From: Polytrichum commune
Lineage: Eukaryota; Streptophyta; Polytrichopsida; Polytrichales; Polytrichaceae
Length of the DNA: 64,000 bases
Assembly: GCA_950295325.1 (NCBI GenBank)
Contig: OX485806.1
Location: 36,644,001 to 36,708,000, forward strand
Direction: 5' to 3'
Positions 21,430 to 33,840 of this stretch are shown here, one piece after another; position 1 is the first letter of the stretch, and each line of letters opens with the position of its first letter. The notes beneath the pieces were generated by a model. It did no database searches. It was given only the letters and a program-made list of their open reading frames with translations, and had not been told where the DNA came from. A program made the position numbers and the translations under genes.

Positions 21430-22585
21430 AAGCCGAACCCGGATGATAGGTGTATAACGTGAGTAGTTAGATTTTTAAGGGAGATTAAATATGCGTCGTA
21501 GTACCTCCGGAGGTTAGGCCTTAGTTTTTTACTAGTGTGGCTTTAAACTCCACTAACCAATTTCATATCTAGTTCTAACCTTAACCTACAACCTATTCTA
21601 CGCGCAGACGCACCAGCCTTGAAACCAAGGCAATCATAATTTGTGAATTGGGATGGTTCTGATACACCCAACCGGGTGTGACTCATACCACCCTAATTCA
21701 ACGAACGGAATAACGACAATTTGATGGACCATTCAATTCTTCTTATTTCTTTATTTAGTTCTATTTAGTTTTCTAAGCGGGGGAACTTGGCCTAAGTCCC
21801 ACCCTTCACACAAATTCCTTCTTAATTACTTACTTTTGTTTGCACGTCCTAACTTACTACATTAACATATTAGGCATCACCCCTTACCTCGGGTCTCTTG
21901 CCAACAAGGGTTTACGATTTATTTTGTATGTTTTGATTGTTAAATGTGTTTACACTGGATAGACCACGAAATGCAACTCAATGGGACCAGGGTGACGGGC
22001 GACCTGTAGGTTCAACCTGTTGCGCAATCTTCATAAATTGGGGCCATTACTCCCAATCTATGGGGCCAACAACATAATAGTGGATTCGCGGGTCATTAAC
22101 CCCACCTTTCCACCAACAACATTCAGAGTGGTCGTGTCGGTGATTAATCCGACTTACCACACACGAAACTTGCTAATAAATGAAGCTACTACCACAAAAC
22201 ATACCAAGGGCCCCAAAAACAATGGAATTGGGTACTCCCTTGGCGGTCAAGTGGTCAAGCCACTTGACCTTACGAGATAGGTGAGTGGGTTTAGAGATGC
22301 GTACCTTAGCCGTGCTCCCTCCGATCCTAAATGGAAGGCTTAAGGTTAGTTAATTTACCTCAATTTTCCTCGGTTGATTTGGGCTTGATGTAGGCCGAGC
22401 CGCTACCTCCTTCCTTGCTCCACTTTCCGAGCGTCGACCTTGCCTCCTTCTTTGTAACTAGTTTGGTAGTAAGCGTACCTTAGTTAACAATTAAAATATA
22501 AAGTGTTATTCTGCCCTGTAATTTAATCCTAAGCATAATATTTATACTTAGTGCACCAAATTATCTTTCCAATGATCTAAAAATC
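21430..22585. other. Non-coding, retrotransposon-LTR-like sequence
   Basis: Unique-looking text with no protein motif, rich in CTAACCTTAACCTACAAC-type phrases. Its style continues through 24140 and resembles 37300-38400. I could not find a second terminal copy, so an LTR origin remains a guess. Confidence 0.25.
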
Positions 22586-22589
22586 ACTC

Positions 22590-23335
22590 TAATCGGATAA
22601 GAAATGCAAAAGTTATGAGGGTTGGAAGTGTGAGGTCGATTCAACCGACCCTTCCAACCCACCTATCTACCTTCTAACTTCAAAAATTCATAGCACATTC
22701 CTTACTACTTGGATCTAGGCTTTCCTTATACCATTGGAAAGCTATGAACAAGCTCTAACTAGAAAAATTATGACATCAGCAGGTTAAGCTAATAGAAATT
22801 CAGCGGACTCCTTGTAACACAGCAGTCAATCAAGAAGGCTTGAACTATGTATCTCGCCTTCAACAATTCATATCTAATTCAAATCTTAGTCAAATCAAAC
22901 GTTCTATATGACCCTGGAGAGATATTAAAAAGATGTATTTGATAAAAATATGTGATTAGAAAGGTAAGCCGAAGTGAACCCAGCAGGTCCTCTGTAATGC
23001 AGCAGTCAACCAAAAGTTCTCAAACTATGTGTCCCATCTTGCACAATTCATATCTAATTCAAATCATGCTCAAATCAAATGTTCTAAGCCATTTTGGAAA
23101 GCTACACAAAAGTTCTACTTGGGAAAAATATAATTTCTTGGAATTAAAATTCCTATTGGGCTCGCAGGTCTGATCCAGCAGCCGCTACCCACAAGACCAT
23201 CCAGTTTTTCTACTCCATCTTTGAAAATCCATAACTAATTGTCATCTCAACCAAATCACAAATGGGAAACGGCTATGGATGGCTATATGAAATCTCTCTA
23301 AGAGAAAAATGATAAGTATCTTGTTCTAGCTTTTG
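22590..23335. repeat. Degenerate tandem repeat, about 180-bp period
   Basis: Roughly four diverged units. Each contains an ATTCATATCTAATTCAAATC-like phrase, then TCAAATCA...GTTCTA, then GAAAGCTA, then AGAAAAAT or GGAAAAATA, then CAGCAGGT. Units two and three are the most alike (CTGTAATGCAGCAGTCAACC against TTGTAACACAGCAGTCAATC). Confidence 0.65.
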
Positions 23336-24179
23336 AACTAAGCCTTCAGGGCATTGGCAGATGAGGTCTATAATGCCTCTACTCAAAACTCTACCATCCA
23401 ACCTACCTCTACAAAAGAAGGAATAATTTTGTTGGTGTGTTAATAAACACACAACCTAACTAGGAGAGAGAGTAGAGGAGGTTCTCAAGCCTTTCTTTTA
23501 GACCATTGAGAATACATGCTAAAGGATTTTTTTCCTAACTACATTGAAGCAGGGCTTCGCCCAAAAACTAGAGAAAGAGAGAGAGCTACAAGGTGGAAGG
23601 AGGGGTTTTTAAACCCTCTCACAAAAGGGTTGGACCCCTCCTCCACCGGATCCATTTTTCAAACCCTTTCCCGAAATTTTGGCTCGGGGGTTTTCCCGGT
23701 TGAGGTTGCCACCCTCTCGCCGAGGTGGCTCCGACAAAAAACCTTTAGAAATCTTTCTAATTTTTCGCCATCGAGTTGGCAAGGGGGCAAGTGGGCAAGT
23801 ATCCCCCTTGCTCTCTTTCTTTTTTTGTCTTCAAAATTCTTCACGCCGATTTTATCTTCTTACGTAAAACACCTCCAATAGTCTTGTGTGCCTCACACTA
23901 ACTAATAAACTAACACTTGCTTAGCTAGCATCTACTAACATTTGCTTAATAACTAGCATCTACTAATATTTGCTTAGCTAGTTGTTTTTACTAGCTAGCA
24001 CATTTTTTCTACTTTGCTATCTTCTAGCACTACTTAGTTTCATTTTGACCTTCCTTCTTCTAGGCTAAATGCTAAATGAACTAATTTTTCCTAAATTCCC
24101 TATCAATTCTAACTTTTAATGCTAACATTCTAACTAAAAGTGATCCCGCAGAGTGGTGGACCATTCAAAGGGTTCACAC

Positions 24180-27060
24180 CATAGAGACAAGGATCCCCTC
24201 TAGACCTGGGAATGGCAGACTTCACACCATCCCATCTTCTCACCCTCTTCAACAACGATATGAAGTTTTCTTGTCAACTTGGTGGCCTAAATTACTCCTC
24301 CCGCAATTTCTTTGACGACTTTTACATGTGGTTCAAACCCTGCCCCCTCCCCCCACACACACACACACAATTAAAACCCCATACAATGCCAAGCAAATAC
24401 CTCCCCCCCTATTTTACTCAAAGCATGTACCCATCCAAATATCCATCATAATTTAAACATAATATTAATAAATATGGGAGTTTTACAATCCCTAAATTTT
24501 GGGGGGAAAATGGGAATTATATATTATGATGAACTTGGGTACAGTATAACACTCCATAGGGAACGTGGAAACACATGCTTAGGAATGTGGAAACACGATA
24601 ATACAATGGGAAGATGGGCACAAATTTGCATAAATTTCAAGCATCGCATATTTCAATAAGTTTTTATAAAAATTGGTTGATGTAGTTCAAGTTAAGTGTG
24701 TAGAACATGACAAAAAATGCCATGGATAAAAGACCATATCAATCAAGCATACATATATCACAATGCTACATCCAATATCTTAATGCTCACTACAACTACT
24801 TGCACTCACCTCAACAAGTTCCCAACACCAACTCACTACGTCTACCTTACTATCTATACAATGCACTCAACGAGCACAAGTATGACCTCATCTCATCATG
24901 GGAAGGGCACTTGACGTACTCCCAATTGCACGTTTTAGCCAACTCACAATGCAAAAGGTGGTTTTGAAAAATTCTATTTGGTTCACAAGGATATTCATCC
25001 TTGCCAAAATCCATCCATTTTTGAGTCAGGAGGCCATGAGGCCACTAAGCAATGAATAAATTGCCAATCGGGAGTTGAGTACTCAAAGTTGCGTTTCACT
25101 TTATATTTAATTTTGGTGTCCCATTCATTATATTTCTTTGCCACAATTATTCTAGTGGAACTAGGCATGTACCATTCAAATAAAAAATTTACCTCCAAAT
25201 TTGGTGGACTCAAAGCACAACACATCCAATTGGCTGATCTAAATCTTGATCTTGGGGCCAAAGAATCAAAAAGTGACCAATGAACACATCATTGGTAAGG
25301 CGGAAAGAAGGTGAGGCCTCCCGCTTAATGGTCATCAATTTGGTGAATTTCTAGAAGTTGCCTAGTCTCAAGAAAACAATTGTTTGAACTAGCCTCCACT
25401 CGAGTTTTGGACCAAACCCTTCTTGCAAACGCATGTACTCTGTTCAAAGATCCAAGAGAGGAGTAGATAATGTTTCCTTCACAATTGTCCAATATTTTGC
25501 GAGAGGGCCATGCACCTTACTATATCCTCCAATGCAATCGTGTTTATAATTCAATTCTCAATGGTCAATGATTCTTTACACAACATTGATGACATCATGT
25601 AGTTTTCCATCTTACAAGGTCGAGCAGGAGTAGGGTCGCCATCTAGGATTGAATGTTTATCTTTGGGGGCATTCACGGTTGGGGTACTACTTTTGGGTGT
25701 CTAACGGTAAAAAGACTATTTTAGATAACTTCACATACTTGGTGTGCTTAGATTTGTATTGTGAAACATATTTTGGATCATACCTACTTTTCATACTCCA
25801 TACTGAGTACACCGACAAAGTTAATTTACAAGGAATAGGGATATTTAAGATATCATTTTGATTCCTTAAAGGACATTCATGGGTGTTGTCAAAATTGTTC
25901 ACATTAGGATCAAGGAATGAAAAGGACAACAAAAATTAATCGAAATGATCCCAATTTTTTTCCTCATAATCATCGGTCAAGTGTGTACCAATAGAACCAA
26001 AAATGTATTCCATACCAATTGTATAACTTTACATGTGGCACCAAACATGGCCAAAAATACACAAAATCATGGCTACATGAAAAAGGAACGTTTAATATTA
26101 CAATTGGGCATAAAAAATTATATGTATGGACACATGACACTTATACCAAGGTACTAAGATGCAAAACATGAAATAATTGATCTCCAATGCACACCTAAAT
26201 AGCAAAAAATGCCATTGATGTGGCCAAATTGTCATTTTTTATATCGGATTCATGCTGCTCTGAAAATCCCGTCACCTTCCCGCTCACGCTTAACCGAGAA
26301 GATCTCGGCCATTGGTTCTCCCCGAGATTTGTTCAAACGATTCCCAAAGATCTCATCTTGGCCGCTTGACTGGGCGCCATGGAATAGTGGCCACCCACAT
26401 CAACCTAAACCCTAAAACACATCTTCTTCGTTTGTCACTTCGAAATCATGGAGCTGCTGCGGTGGGTGTACTATAACATTCTATGTCTGTACATTGTGTG
26501 TTGTGTATTGAGTCAAATCCATGATCTTTTGAGTACTATGAATCATGATATGAAGTTTTCATACACCACCTTAAACTCCTCCTCATAGAATTTTGGGGAA
26601 TGACAAGGGTCAGTTTCAAAGTCCTTTAATGAGAAAATGGATATGTGGAGCAGTACTTAGGTTGCACAAGAATACAATATGCCAATTTTTGAATTCCAAA
26701 TGTGTTCCTTAAGCAAACTTCCCAACTACAAAGAGAGTGCCCAAAATTACTTTGTCAGATGTCTAGGGTACGCAATAGGTTTAAGCAACTCCTATCATAT
26801 GTTGAGGTGAAGAATTATACCACATGCTTTCAGATAACCTACATGATTTCAAGTAACATATAATTGCTTTCATGTTTTGTGTTTTTGTATGGACTGGTAG
26901 GTGTCTTCAAATTTTAGTGATTAGTAGGATTATTGATGCGTGACCATAACAATTTCGTTGTCTGTGATGCAAGTGATGAAACCAAATATGTTTGGGCTAA
27001 CTATAAACATGATTGTTTGGTATAGGTAAGATCTTAAGTTCAACATCATTGTCGAGGATA
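24180..27060. other. Intergenic, no gene recognised
   Basis: Contains a CA microsatellite at about 24353-24371 and several open frames of 60-90 codons without motifs. A GC-richer block at 26250-26450, with GAGAAGATCTCGG, may be the leader of the decayed gene that starts at 27063. Nothing further is seen. Confidence 0.45.
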
Positions 27061-27062
27061 CG

Positions 27063-27875
27063 ATGGCAAACAAACGAAACCGCCAGGTCCTAGGTCAACA
27101 TAGTAGGAAGTTATTGGCCGCAGTTGCAGCTAAGAGGATCCATAATACACAAACTAAGCGTAAAAATAGGGCACAACATAGGAAGCACCAACAAAACTTG
27201 AGATTGCAATCTGAAAATGTGGACTAGGTTTTTCCCCATACATCTAGCTCAGAATGTCCTGGAACCCCCTCAGAAGGTCCATCATCCTCAACAAAAGCTG
27301 CATCCCGATTTGGTAAAAGTTGGGTTGTATCTTTGTTACAAGCAACCAACACAAGAGGGTTGGAGTTTCAAAAATTGGTAGTTGAAAACATCTTGGGTAG
27401 TACGGCTCTGCAACATGTCATGCCAGAATATGTACTAAAACACAAGAAATTGTTAGGGTGTGAGGTTGTTTGTGATAGTATTGCATCTGCTTGGGACCAC
27501 TTAAAATTTGGGAAGGGTAAGGATAAATATGTGGCAAGAAATGTGGTTGAGGTTGCAGTAGTGTCCACAACCTCCGGATCCAACATGCTGGGTGCTGGAA
27601 AATGCATTGGACTCAATAGAAGAGCACTTTTGAGAGCTAGTCATCGTAGGCAACTACTTGATGCTCAGGAGGAATACGAATGTTGGGCAAAGGGTGATAG
27701 AAAGCCTAGAAAAGACTCCATTCCAGAAGATGTCAAAGATTTAGTTGGGAAGTGGTATCTTGAAGAGACAAGAACGAGTCCAAACATGGATACCGTAGTT
27801 CGGCGCCTTATTGGTCGTCGTCAATCGATGATGGTCCTCATTGGCACAACAACATGTAATATCCAATCCGACTAA
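27063..27875 (+). pseudogene. Decayed gene of an unrecognised, probably mobile, protein family
   Basis: From the ATG at 27063 one frame runs to 27875 with a single stop (TAG, 27225-27227). The start is lysine/arginine-rich (RKNRAQHRKHQQNLRLQ). The middle has a hydrophobic helix region (FQKLVVENILGSTALQHVMP) and the block AWDHLKFGKGKDKYVARNVV. The end has RKPRKDSIPEDVKDLVGKWY followed by TRTSPNMDTVVRRLIGRRQS. After the last block the frame is lost near 27830; an alternative frame continues with DGPHWHNNM. The basic N-terminus and the TRTSPN..xVVRRxIGR block recall uncharacterised repetitive proteins of algae and bryophytes, which I remember only vaguely. I assign no function. It ends about 600 bp before the CACTA terminus and is outside it. 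Confidence 0.5.
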
Positions 27876-28420
27876 CTTGCCATCACTAAGTATTTCCCAC
27901 ATCCATACACAGTGGCTGTGATTACATCACTTGGGGGTTGTTTTTATGAAATTGAGGATAGAAAGAAGTTGGGTTTGTCTACATCGTTGAAATTGTACGC
28001 CAAAAGTGTAGTTTGAGTGAGGCGTGATAAAACAATCGATCACTAGGAAACAAGATCATTCCAAATTTCACAAAGTAATCTAAATAGGAACACAAAGTTT
28101 TTCTTAAGACTTCCCATACACACAAAATTTTGTAAACTTTCTTCATACCAAGGCAAGTCACATCCTACAACCCCTGCATGGATTATGAATAGACAAGGAC
28201 TTGGATCAAACTCCCAACATATTCAATCTCCTTCATATTATGAGATATAAGTAGCTATGCATCAAAGGTAGAAGAATCCTAACAAATGAGTAATGAACAA
28301 CAACTTGGCATGGCCAAATATTTCATCCTCACTAGAACTTTGCGCTATTCCAAGTTTGAGAAACTTGTAATTTACACTAATTTTCTAAAGTTTTGTCCAA
28401 AAGAATCTGTGATAAAAAAT

Positions 28421-28467
28421 TGTCATGGATGATTGAAATTAAGATGAGAAATCACTTAATAAGTAGT
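28421..28467. repeat. Left half of repeat R2, split by the CACTA element
   Basis: TGTCATGGATGATTGAA and AAATCACTTAATAAGT match 9395-9445. The copy stops at AGT (28465-28467) where CACTA begins, and the rest of R2 resumes after AGT at 44938. Confidence 0.6.
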
Positions 28468-28847
28468 CACTACAACAAAACATGTCTTTTATTCCAACAC
28501 CCACTTCATTACATGTCTTTTACTACTATTATCAATGAACTGGTGAAATGGATGAATTCCAACTTTACACATTTTATGTCCGAGTTAACTTTGGGGTGAC
28601 ATGGTAGTGAAGTGGGACAAAGATTCACTTGGGAATGCACTTGAGAACGTCTTTGGGAACATCTAAGAGAATGTGCATGACTGTGGAAAGTAAAGTGGTT
28701 GAATTGGATTTGTCAATTCAAAATGTTACATGATTTGGGGTTTTGCATTGAATACTCAAAAAAATGATCCATTTCTTTTTGGATTAATAATGAATTGTAC
28801 ATATTTATACACAATATGGCATTTCTACATACTGAGCATATTGTAAT

Positions 28848-29200
28848 TTAATATATCAGAGCATTTCCATCTTCTTCAATTCCAAATTCATCCTTGTCTT
28901 TGTAAGATGGTTCATCTTCATTTGTGTTCAAAGCTACAACCACTTGATCACTACTTAAAATCACAACCTTGTCTAATATTGAATTTGTTGGTGTAGTATC
29001 ATTATCTAATGATGCTAATACCAATCCACAATGCTCTTCAACATTGCCTAAAGACAAGCATCTATGTCTAGCATAGAATCTTTTCTAGAAACAACTTTTG
29101 CTCCCCTTGGCTCTTTCCGTAGAACCACCTTCCATCCATAATTGTTTAAATCATCCACAAAGAAAACTTGTTCAACATGGAGTGGAAATGCAAAGATTCG
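28848..29200 (-). pseudogene. C-terminal remnant of a CACTA TNP2-like transposase
   Basis: On the minus strand the block FAFPLHVEQVFFVDDLNNYG is followed by WKVVLRKEPRGAKVV and then, after a one-base frameshift near 29055, an acidic tail ending at 28848. The pattern (Q-V-F-F/Y-V-D/E-D followed by W.VV...PR) is found near the C-terminus of plant CACTA transposases. The preceding sequence is the N-terminal piece at 29172-29609, so the whole DDE core has been lost between them. Confidence 0.5.
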
Positions 29201-29609
29201 GTTGAGAATGATCATTATCAAGAAGCATGAGAATTGCTTGCAACCGGTTGGTAGGGTTGTCCTTGAATAGTGGACTTCTAGCTCCTTTCAATAATTCTTT
29301 CATGTTCTCAGCATTGTCACCATTATCTTCATCATTCACATATGGTTCTACATTGGCCAATTCGTCCAAGTCTTCATGAATTTCATTAAGTTCTTCTTCC
29401 GTTTCCTCTTTGTTTGGAGTGGCAGTTGTACATCCGGGCAAATCATCATACCTTTTGAAACATTCATTGACCATCTGAATTACCTCCACTTCTTCATTAT
29501 TATCCTGCACCATTTCTGCATTTTTTTCTAGTGCCATGTCTCCATCTATTGTTGTTTCCATATCATTATTTCTTTGTACCATCATATAACTCCCTTCTTG
29601 TGTTGCCAT
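29172..29609 (-). pseudogene. N-terminal remnant of a CACTA TNP2-like transposase
   Basis: 145 codons from the ATG at 29609, mostly acidic linker, then the block KELLKGARSPLFKDNPTNRL followed by QAILMLL. This fits the TNP2 segment that normally precedes the Transposase_21 catalytic domain (LL.DA..PLYPG....L.A...LLNL). Immediately after it the sequence switches frame into the C-terminal block of 28848-29200. An internal deletion in the parental element is the simplest reading. It sits about 400 bp inside the left CACTA end, consistent with a transposase gene transcribed towards that end. Confidence 0.5.
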
Positions 29610-30125
29610 ACATATGTGTTTTTGTGCAATATAAATGTCATTGTTTACCTCCTATATGTACACCAGGAATAAGAAAGCAATACAATTGCTCTTGATAAAA
29701 AAGTTTTTCGTACATCCAATTTCCATATATACCATACAAGATAAACCATATCCCTTTACTATGTATATTAGGGATCAAAACTTAAACCCTAGAACCAATA
29801 ACCTAATGTATAAATGAAAGTTTAATATTCTATAATGGCTAGTCCAAAGGTCCAATACAATGGGACAAATTTAGACTGTTATATTTTTTATTACATGACT
29901 ACTGGAAGTTGTATCTGTATTGTACAATATGATATTTTTACCCGGATTTCACTCAATATTGGAGATGAGAATCGCACATATAATGATATTAAGTGAACCC
30001 TACATTTTAAATCTTATGTATGAGGAGCATATGTTAAATGAAACCAGTAGATTCTTATACAACTTTAGTTGTATAATGATATAATGACATGTAACATCAG
30101 CTTGCTACAAGTTATAACCCACTAT

Positions 30126-30155
30126 GGCACCCTAGGTATGCATACCTAGGGTGCC
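30126..30155. repeat. Perfect 30-bp palindrome
   Basis: GGCACCCTAGGTATG is followed directly by its exact complement CATACCTAGGGTGCC, with no spacer. It lies alone in AT-rich DNA inside the CACTA element. It could be a protein-binding site, a cruciform, or a precise excision footprint joining two inverted ends. Confidence 0.9.
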
Positions 30156-30836
30156 CTTTCTTTGCTACATGATAACCTGTGGTAATCTAAGTAACATAAT
30201 AACTCTATGACACCCCATGATAACACTCTGCTACTCTAAGTATTAGTATATGTCCACTAATTATTAAATTTTTTTTACATGTGATTATATTAAGAGGACC
30301 CTAATATCCTAGTACAATACATAATTTTAAAATTAGTAATAAATTAAATATGCAAAATATGTGGGAGCCTGAAATTACCAGGAAGTCCGGATTACCGGCC
30401 AAACCGGTCTTTAGTAGGGAAGTAGGCAAGTTGTTTTGATTAAGTTAAGAGACTTTAGCATAGCTTAGCTGTTTTAAGAAATAACTCAAAGTACGTCTGT
30501 CCAAACGCAATAAAATGGCTAAAACGGCCCTTTAACCAAACCGGGTCCGAACCCATAATACCGTTAAATAACTGCCATCTCCAACCGGAATGATGGCAGT
30601 TGCACGGGAATAGGGTGGTTGCCATAAAACGGTTACCCTAGGCGGTTACGGGTCGAACTCGAGGAGGGCAGGGCACTGGGGCGGGGGCACTTAAAGGAAA
30701 TCAACCCTCCCCTTGAGCCATTTGCGTAAGTGCGATAGTGCCGAGAGAAAGAGTGGTGAGGTGCTTTATTTTTGTCGAATCATCAGCAGTTGGATTGCTG
30801 AGATTCTGCTTTAGGACGGAAAGGGATTAGTGCACA

Positions 30837-32921
30837 ATGCCGGAAGTGCGGGAGGACGAGTATTTGGTTCCGATTCCTCTTCGACATGTAGCGCTTGCCA
30901 TTCCGACTCGGGAGACAGAGTTGAAGGAGCTGGTAGAGGACCTCACCTGATGTGAGGGCCTTCTGGCGAAGCCCTGGAATTTGCGGAGTGAGGCAACATT
31001 GAGGGAATTTCTGTCTGAGAGAGGAAATCAGTGGGAGAGGACACTACGGCAGGTTCCGGAACAGTGGACCGCCGAAGTTTGGGTTGATGTCTATGGGTTT
31101 GCACCGAGGAGGGGCAAAGGGTGGGCAAACCGGAAGGATACGTACTTTGTAGGCAAGTTCAGAACGGAACATGATCCAAAGGATGGGTTCCATCCGGGAG
31201 ATTGCCGAAACCTTAGGGAGTGTAGGGTAATAGAGTTTCTTCTCCCTATCCTCTACTCGGAAAAACCCAAGAGATTAAGTATTACAATGGCAAACACCAT
31301 CTTCGGAGCCCTGTCCGGAACCCGGCCAGTCAATTGGGGGCGGCTCATCCAGGAATTGGTGGAGAAGTCAATCCTTCACATTGGCAAGAAACCCTCTCTT
31401 CTCTCCCCCTACATTCTTCATCTCTATCAGCGGAATGGGTGCGTCAAAGAAGAGGAAGAGGATGCTTTGACAATCGCGGAGGACAAGGTCGTCTACAAAC
31501 TTGGGCCGGAGGTTGAACTGACAGAAGCCGGAACGGAAGAATCCTTGAGTGACCCTGCCGTCCCGGAGCCACATCCTGTCGCACCCACCCCCAAAGCGAG
31601 AAGAACAGCCACTCCTCAACCCCGAACCGAAGCCGGCCCAACCAGGGAGCCGCACGAGAGGGACATTGACCTGCCCTCCTTCAAATATCCGGAGGCTCCC
31701 TTCAAGCGAGTCCGGGAGGAGCTGACCCACCTCCAGAATCATTATTTCCGGCTGGAGCATATTACCCGGGGTGTGAGCAGGGCGCTGGACAACTGCGGAC
31801 CCGGAAACATCCTCCGGGAACTGGCTAAGAAAACGGACCGGTCGAAAGTGGATGCCCTGGAGACTGAGAAGGCACAATTGGCCGCGCAGGTGGCAGCAAT
31901 GACTCTGGAGCTTGCGCACAAAAACGAGGAAGTCCGCCGCTACCAGGTGGAGCAGAAAGTGGTACTGGACCGGGTCCGGGAGCTGGTCGGGTATTCGGGA
32001 GACATTGTCAACAAGGCCCACTTGTACAACAAACTTGTGGAGACAGCGAAGCCCTCCTCGGCCCAGTAGACCCTGCAGATTCTGGTTAAGTACTCCAGGT
32101 CAATGAAAAACCTGTTGAAGGAAACCCAGAAGCTCCTGCCCCCACGTGGAACCCCAAGGCGGATGACGGATTCAAGCTTGCCCGGATCGCCCACGGCCGG
32201 GATTTACGAAGTGGTAGGCGAAGTAGAGCTCGTCCCAACCGCCCAGGCCACTCCAGGACCTAGCCAAGCCGCAGGGACATCAAGGCAGCAGGAATCCGGC
32301 AGAGTTCCGGATCGCGAGAAGACTCCAGAGCCGGAAAGGGTCCGGTCACCTCCAATTCGGAGGAAGAGCACAAAGCGTTCCGCGAGATCGGGGCGGGTCC
32401 AATCTCCAATGCCGGAAAAGGCTCATTCGCAGGAGAGGGCCAGGACTCCAGATAGGAACAGGACTCCGGAGCGAGCCAAGACTCCAGATCGTGGTAAGGC
32501 CCTTGCGGTACAAGTTTTGCAGCCACCCGCACCTGACTACTTGATCGTGGAGCCTTGGGGACAGCCACCCCCTCTGGCAGTTAAAAAACAACGGATCACT
32601 CCGACCCCGAGCAGTCGAAACAGAGGACGGAACGCGGTGAGCAAGCCTTCACCGAGGCAGAACTCCAGGAAGAAGAAGAAAGTTCCGACCCCGGAACGAT
32701 CCGGCTCGGACGACAGATCTTGGGAGCAGACAGGGCCTTCGGCAACAGAGGAGTCCAAGGAAGAGGTCACCCCCTCTCCCAGCATGCGCAAGATCTTCAC
32801 TCGGCTACAGGAGAGGAGATTGTTGACCCCATGTGGCGGAGCATCCGGAATTAGCGGGCCAGCAGGGACGGCCAGCCAGTCCCAAGCAAGAACGACACCG
32901 AAGAAGCACCGCACCACTTGA
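30837..32921 (+). pseudogene. Long GC-rich coding frame with two in-frame stops, transposon-associated
   Basis: From the ATG at 30837 (MPEVREDEYLVPIPLRHVAL) a frame of 694 codons runs to the TGA before 32922. It is broken only by TGA at 30948-30950 and TAG at 32067-32069. The first third contains YGFAPRRGKGWANRKDTYFV and LSITMANTIFGALSGTRPVN, followed by a helical block. This resembles the uncharacterised domain of plant-transposon-associated proteins, by general pattern only. The middle is Pro/Glu-rich, then a predicted coiled coil (ETEKAQLAAQVAAMTLELAH). The last third is a basic, Pro-rich region with recurring TPER/TPDR units. GC content is far above the neighbours. A poly(A)-signal-like AATAAA lies downstream at about 33197. 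It may be the gag-like gene of a non-autonomous retroelement; no LTRs were found. Confidence 0.5.
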
Positions 32922-33373
32922 TTTAAGGAGTTAGGCAGTATTAGGTAGTTGGGTAGTCAGGAATAGGAGATCCTTTTAGGACTAGGCAGTTCAAATTTTG
33001 TGTCAGCGCAAAAGACGGATTTGAGATCCGGAATTTCCGCAAACACGTCAATTCCAGGGCATTCTCAATTAGGGTAGGGTAGAGCAGCCAACGGCGCCGC
33101 CCCTTCAATTTGGGGTCAAAGACCACTATTTGAAGGCCTTGAAGTTGGGGAAGGGGTATTTTCCCCCCTTTGTATTGTTTTGTGCTTTCTCAGTCAATAA
33201 AACTCTGATTCTCTATAGCCCTGGTTTGTTTTGTGCACGAACAGTCCGGAGAGTGTCCAAGGATCAGGGAGAATAAGAAGGTTAGGACGTCAAGATAGCA
33301 CGAGAGGGAAAAACCCAGATTGGATCCAGCTACAGGGTTGGGTTGACCACTTCTGTGGTGTAGTGGGAGATGA

Positions 33374-33840
33374 AGCCTCGCTGTTCCGTTTGCTTGTATA
33401 ACTTCTATGTGGGATAACCGCTGTTAGGAATGGGTAAGGGGCTCGAGGGGTACTCGGACTTACGCCATCCGACCTTCTGATGAGGTCCCACAATATCTGG
33501 GAGGGGTAGTACGGAAAGCAGTACGGGTCGCCCAATTATCCCGGATTTACTGGACCCCATTCACCTGTAGCCGGAAAGGTCTGTTAGAAGAGGGAGAGAA
33601 TCCGGATAGGTTAGGATTCTGGATCGGGTTGATCAATTCTGTGGTGTAATGGGAGTGAAGCCTCGTTGGTTCGTTTGCTTGTATAACTTCTATGTGGGAT
33701 AGCCGGTGTTAGGAATGGGTAAAGGGCTCGAGGGGTATTCGGACTTACGCCATCCGACCTTCTGATGAGGTCCCACAGTATCGGGGAGGGGTAGTTCGAA
33801 GAGCGGTACGAGTCGCCCAGTTATCCTGGATTTATAGACC
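33374..33840. repeat. Direct duplication, about 285-bp offset
   Basis: The 180-bp block with GTTTGCTTGTATAACTTCTA, ACTTACGCCATCCGACCTTC and TGATGAGGTCCCACA at 33374-33555 recurs at 33659-33840 with few differences. It lies in the 3' non-coding part of the GC-rich island. Confidence 0.85.

Noticed and set aside
24707-24967. Overlapping plus-strand frames of 65-86 codons
   Set aside because: Two frames are open at the same place with no motif, which fits chance in sequence poor in stop triplets.
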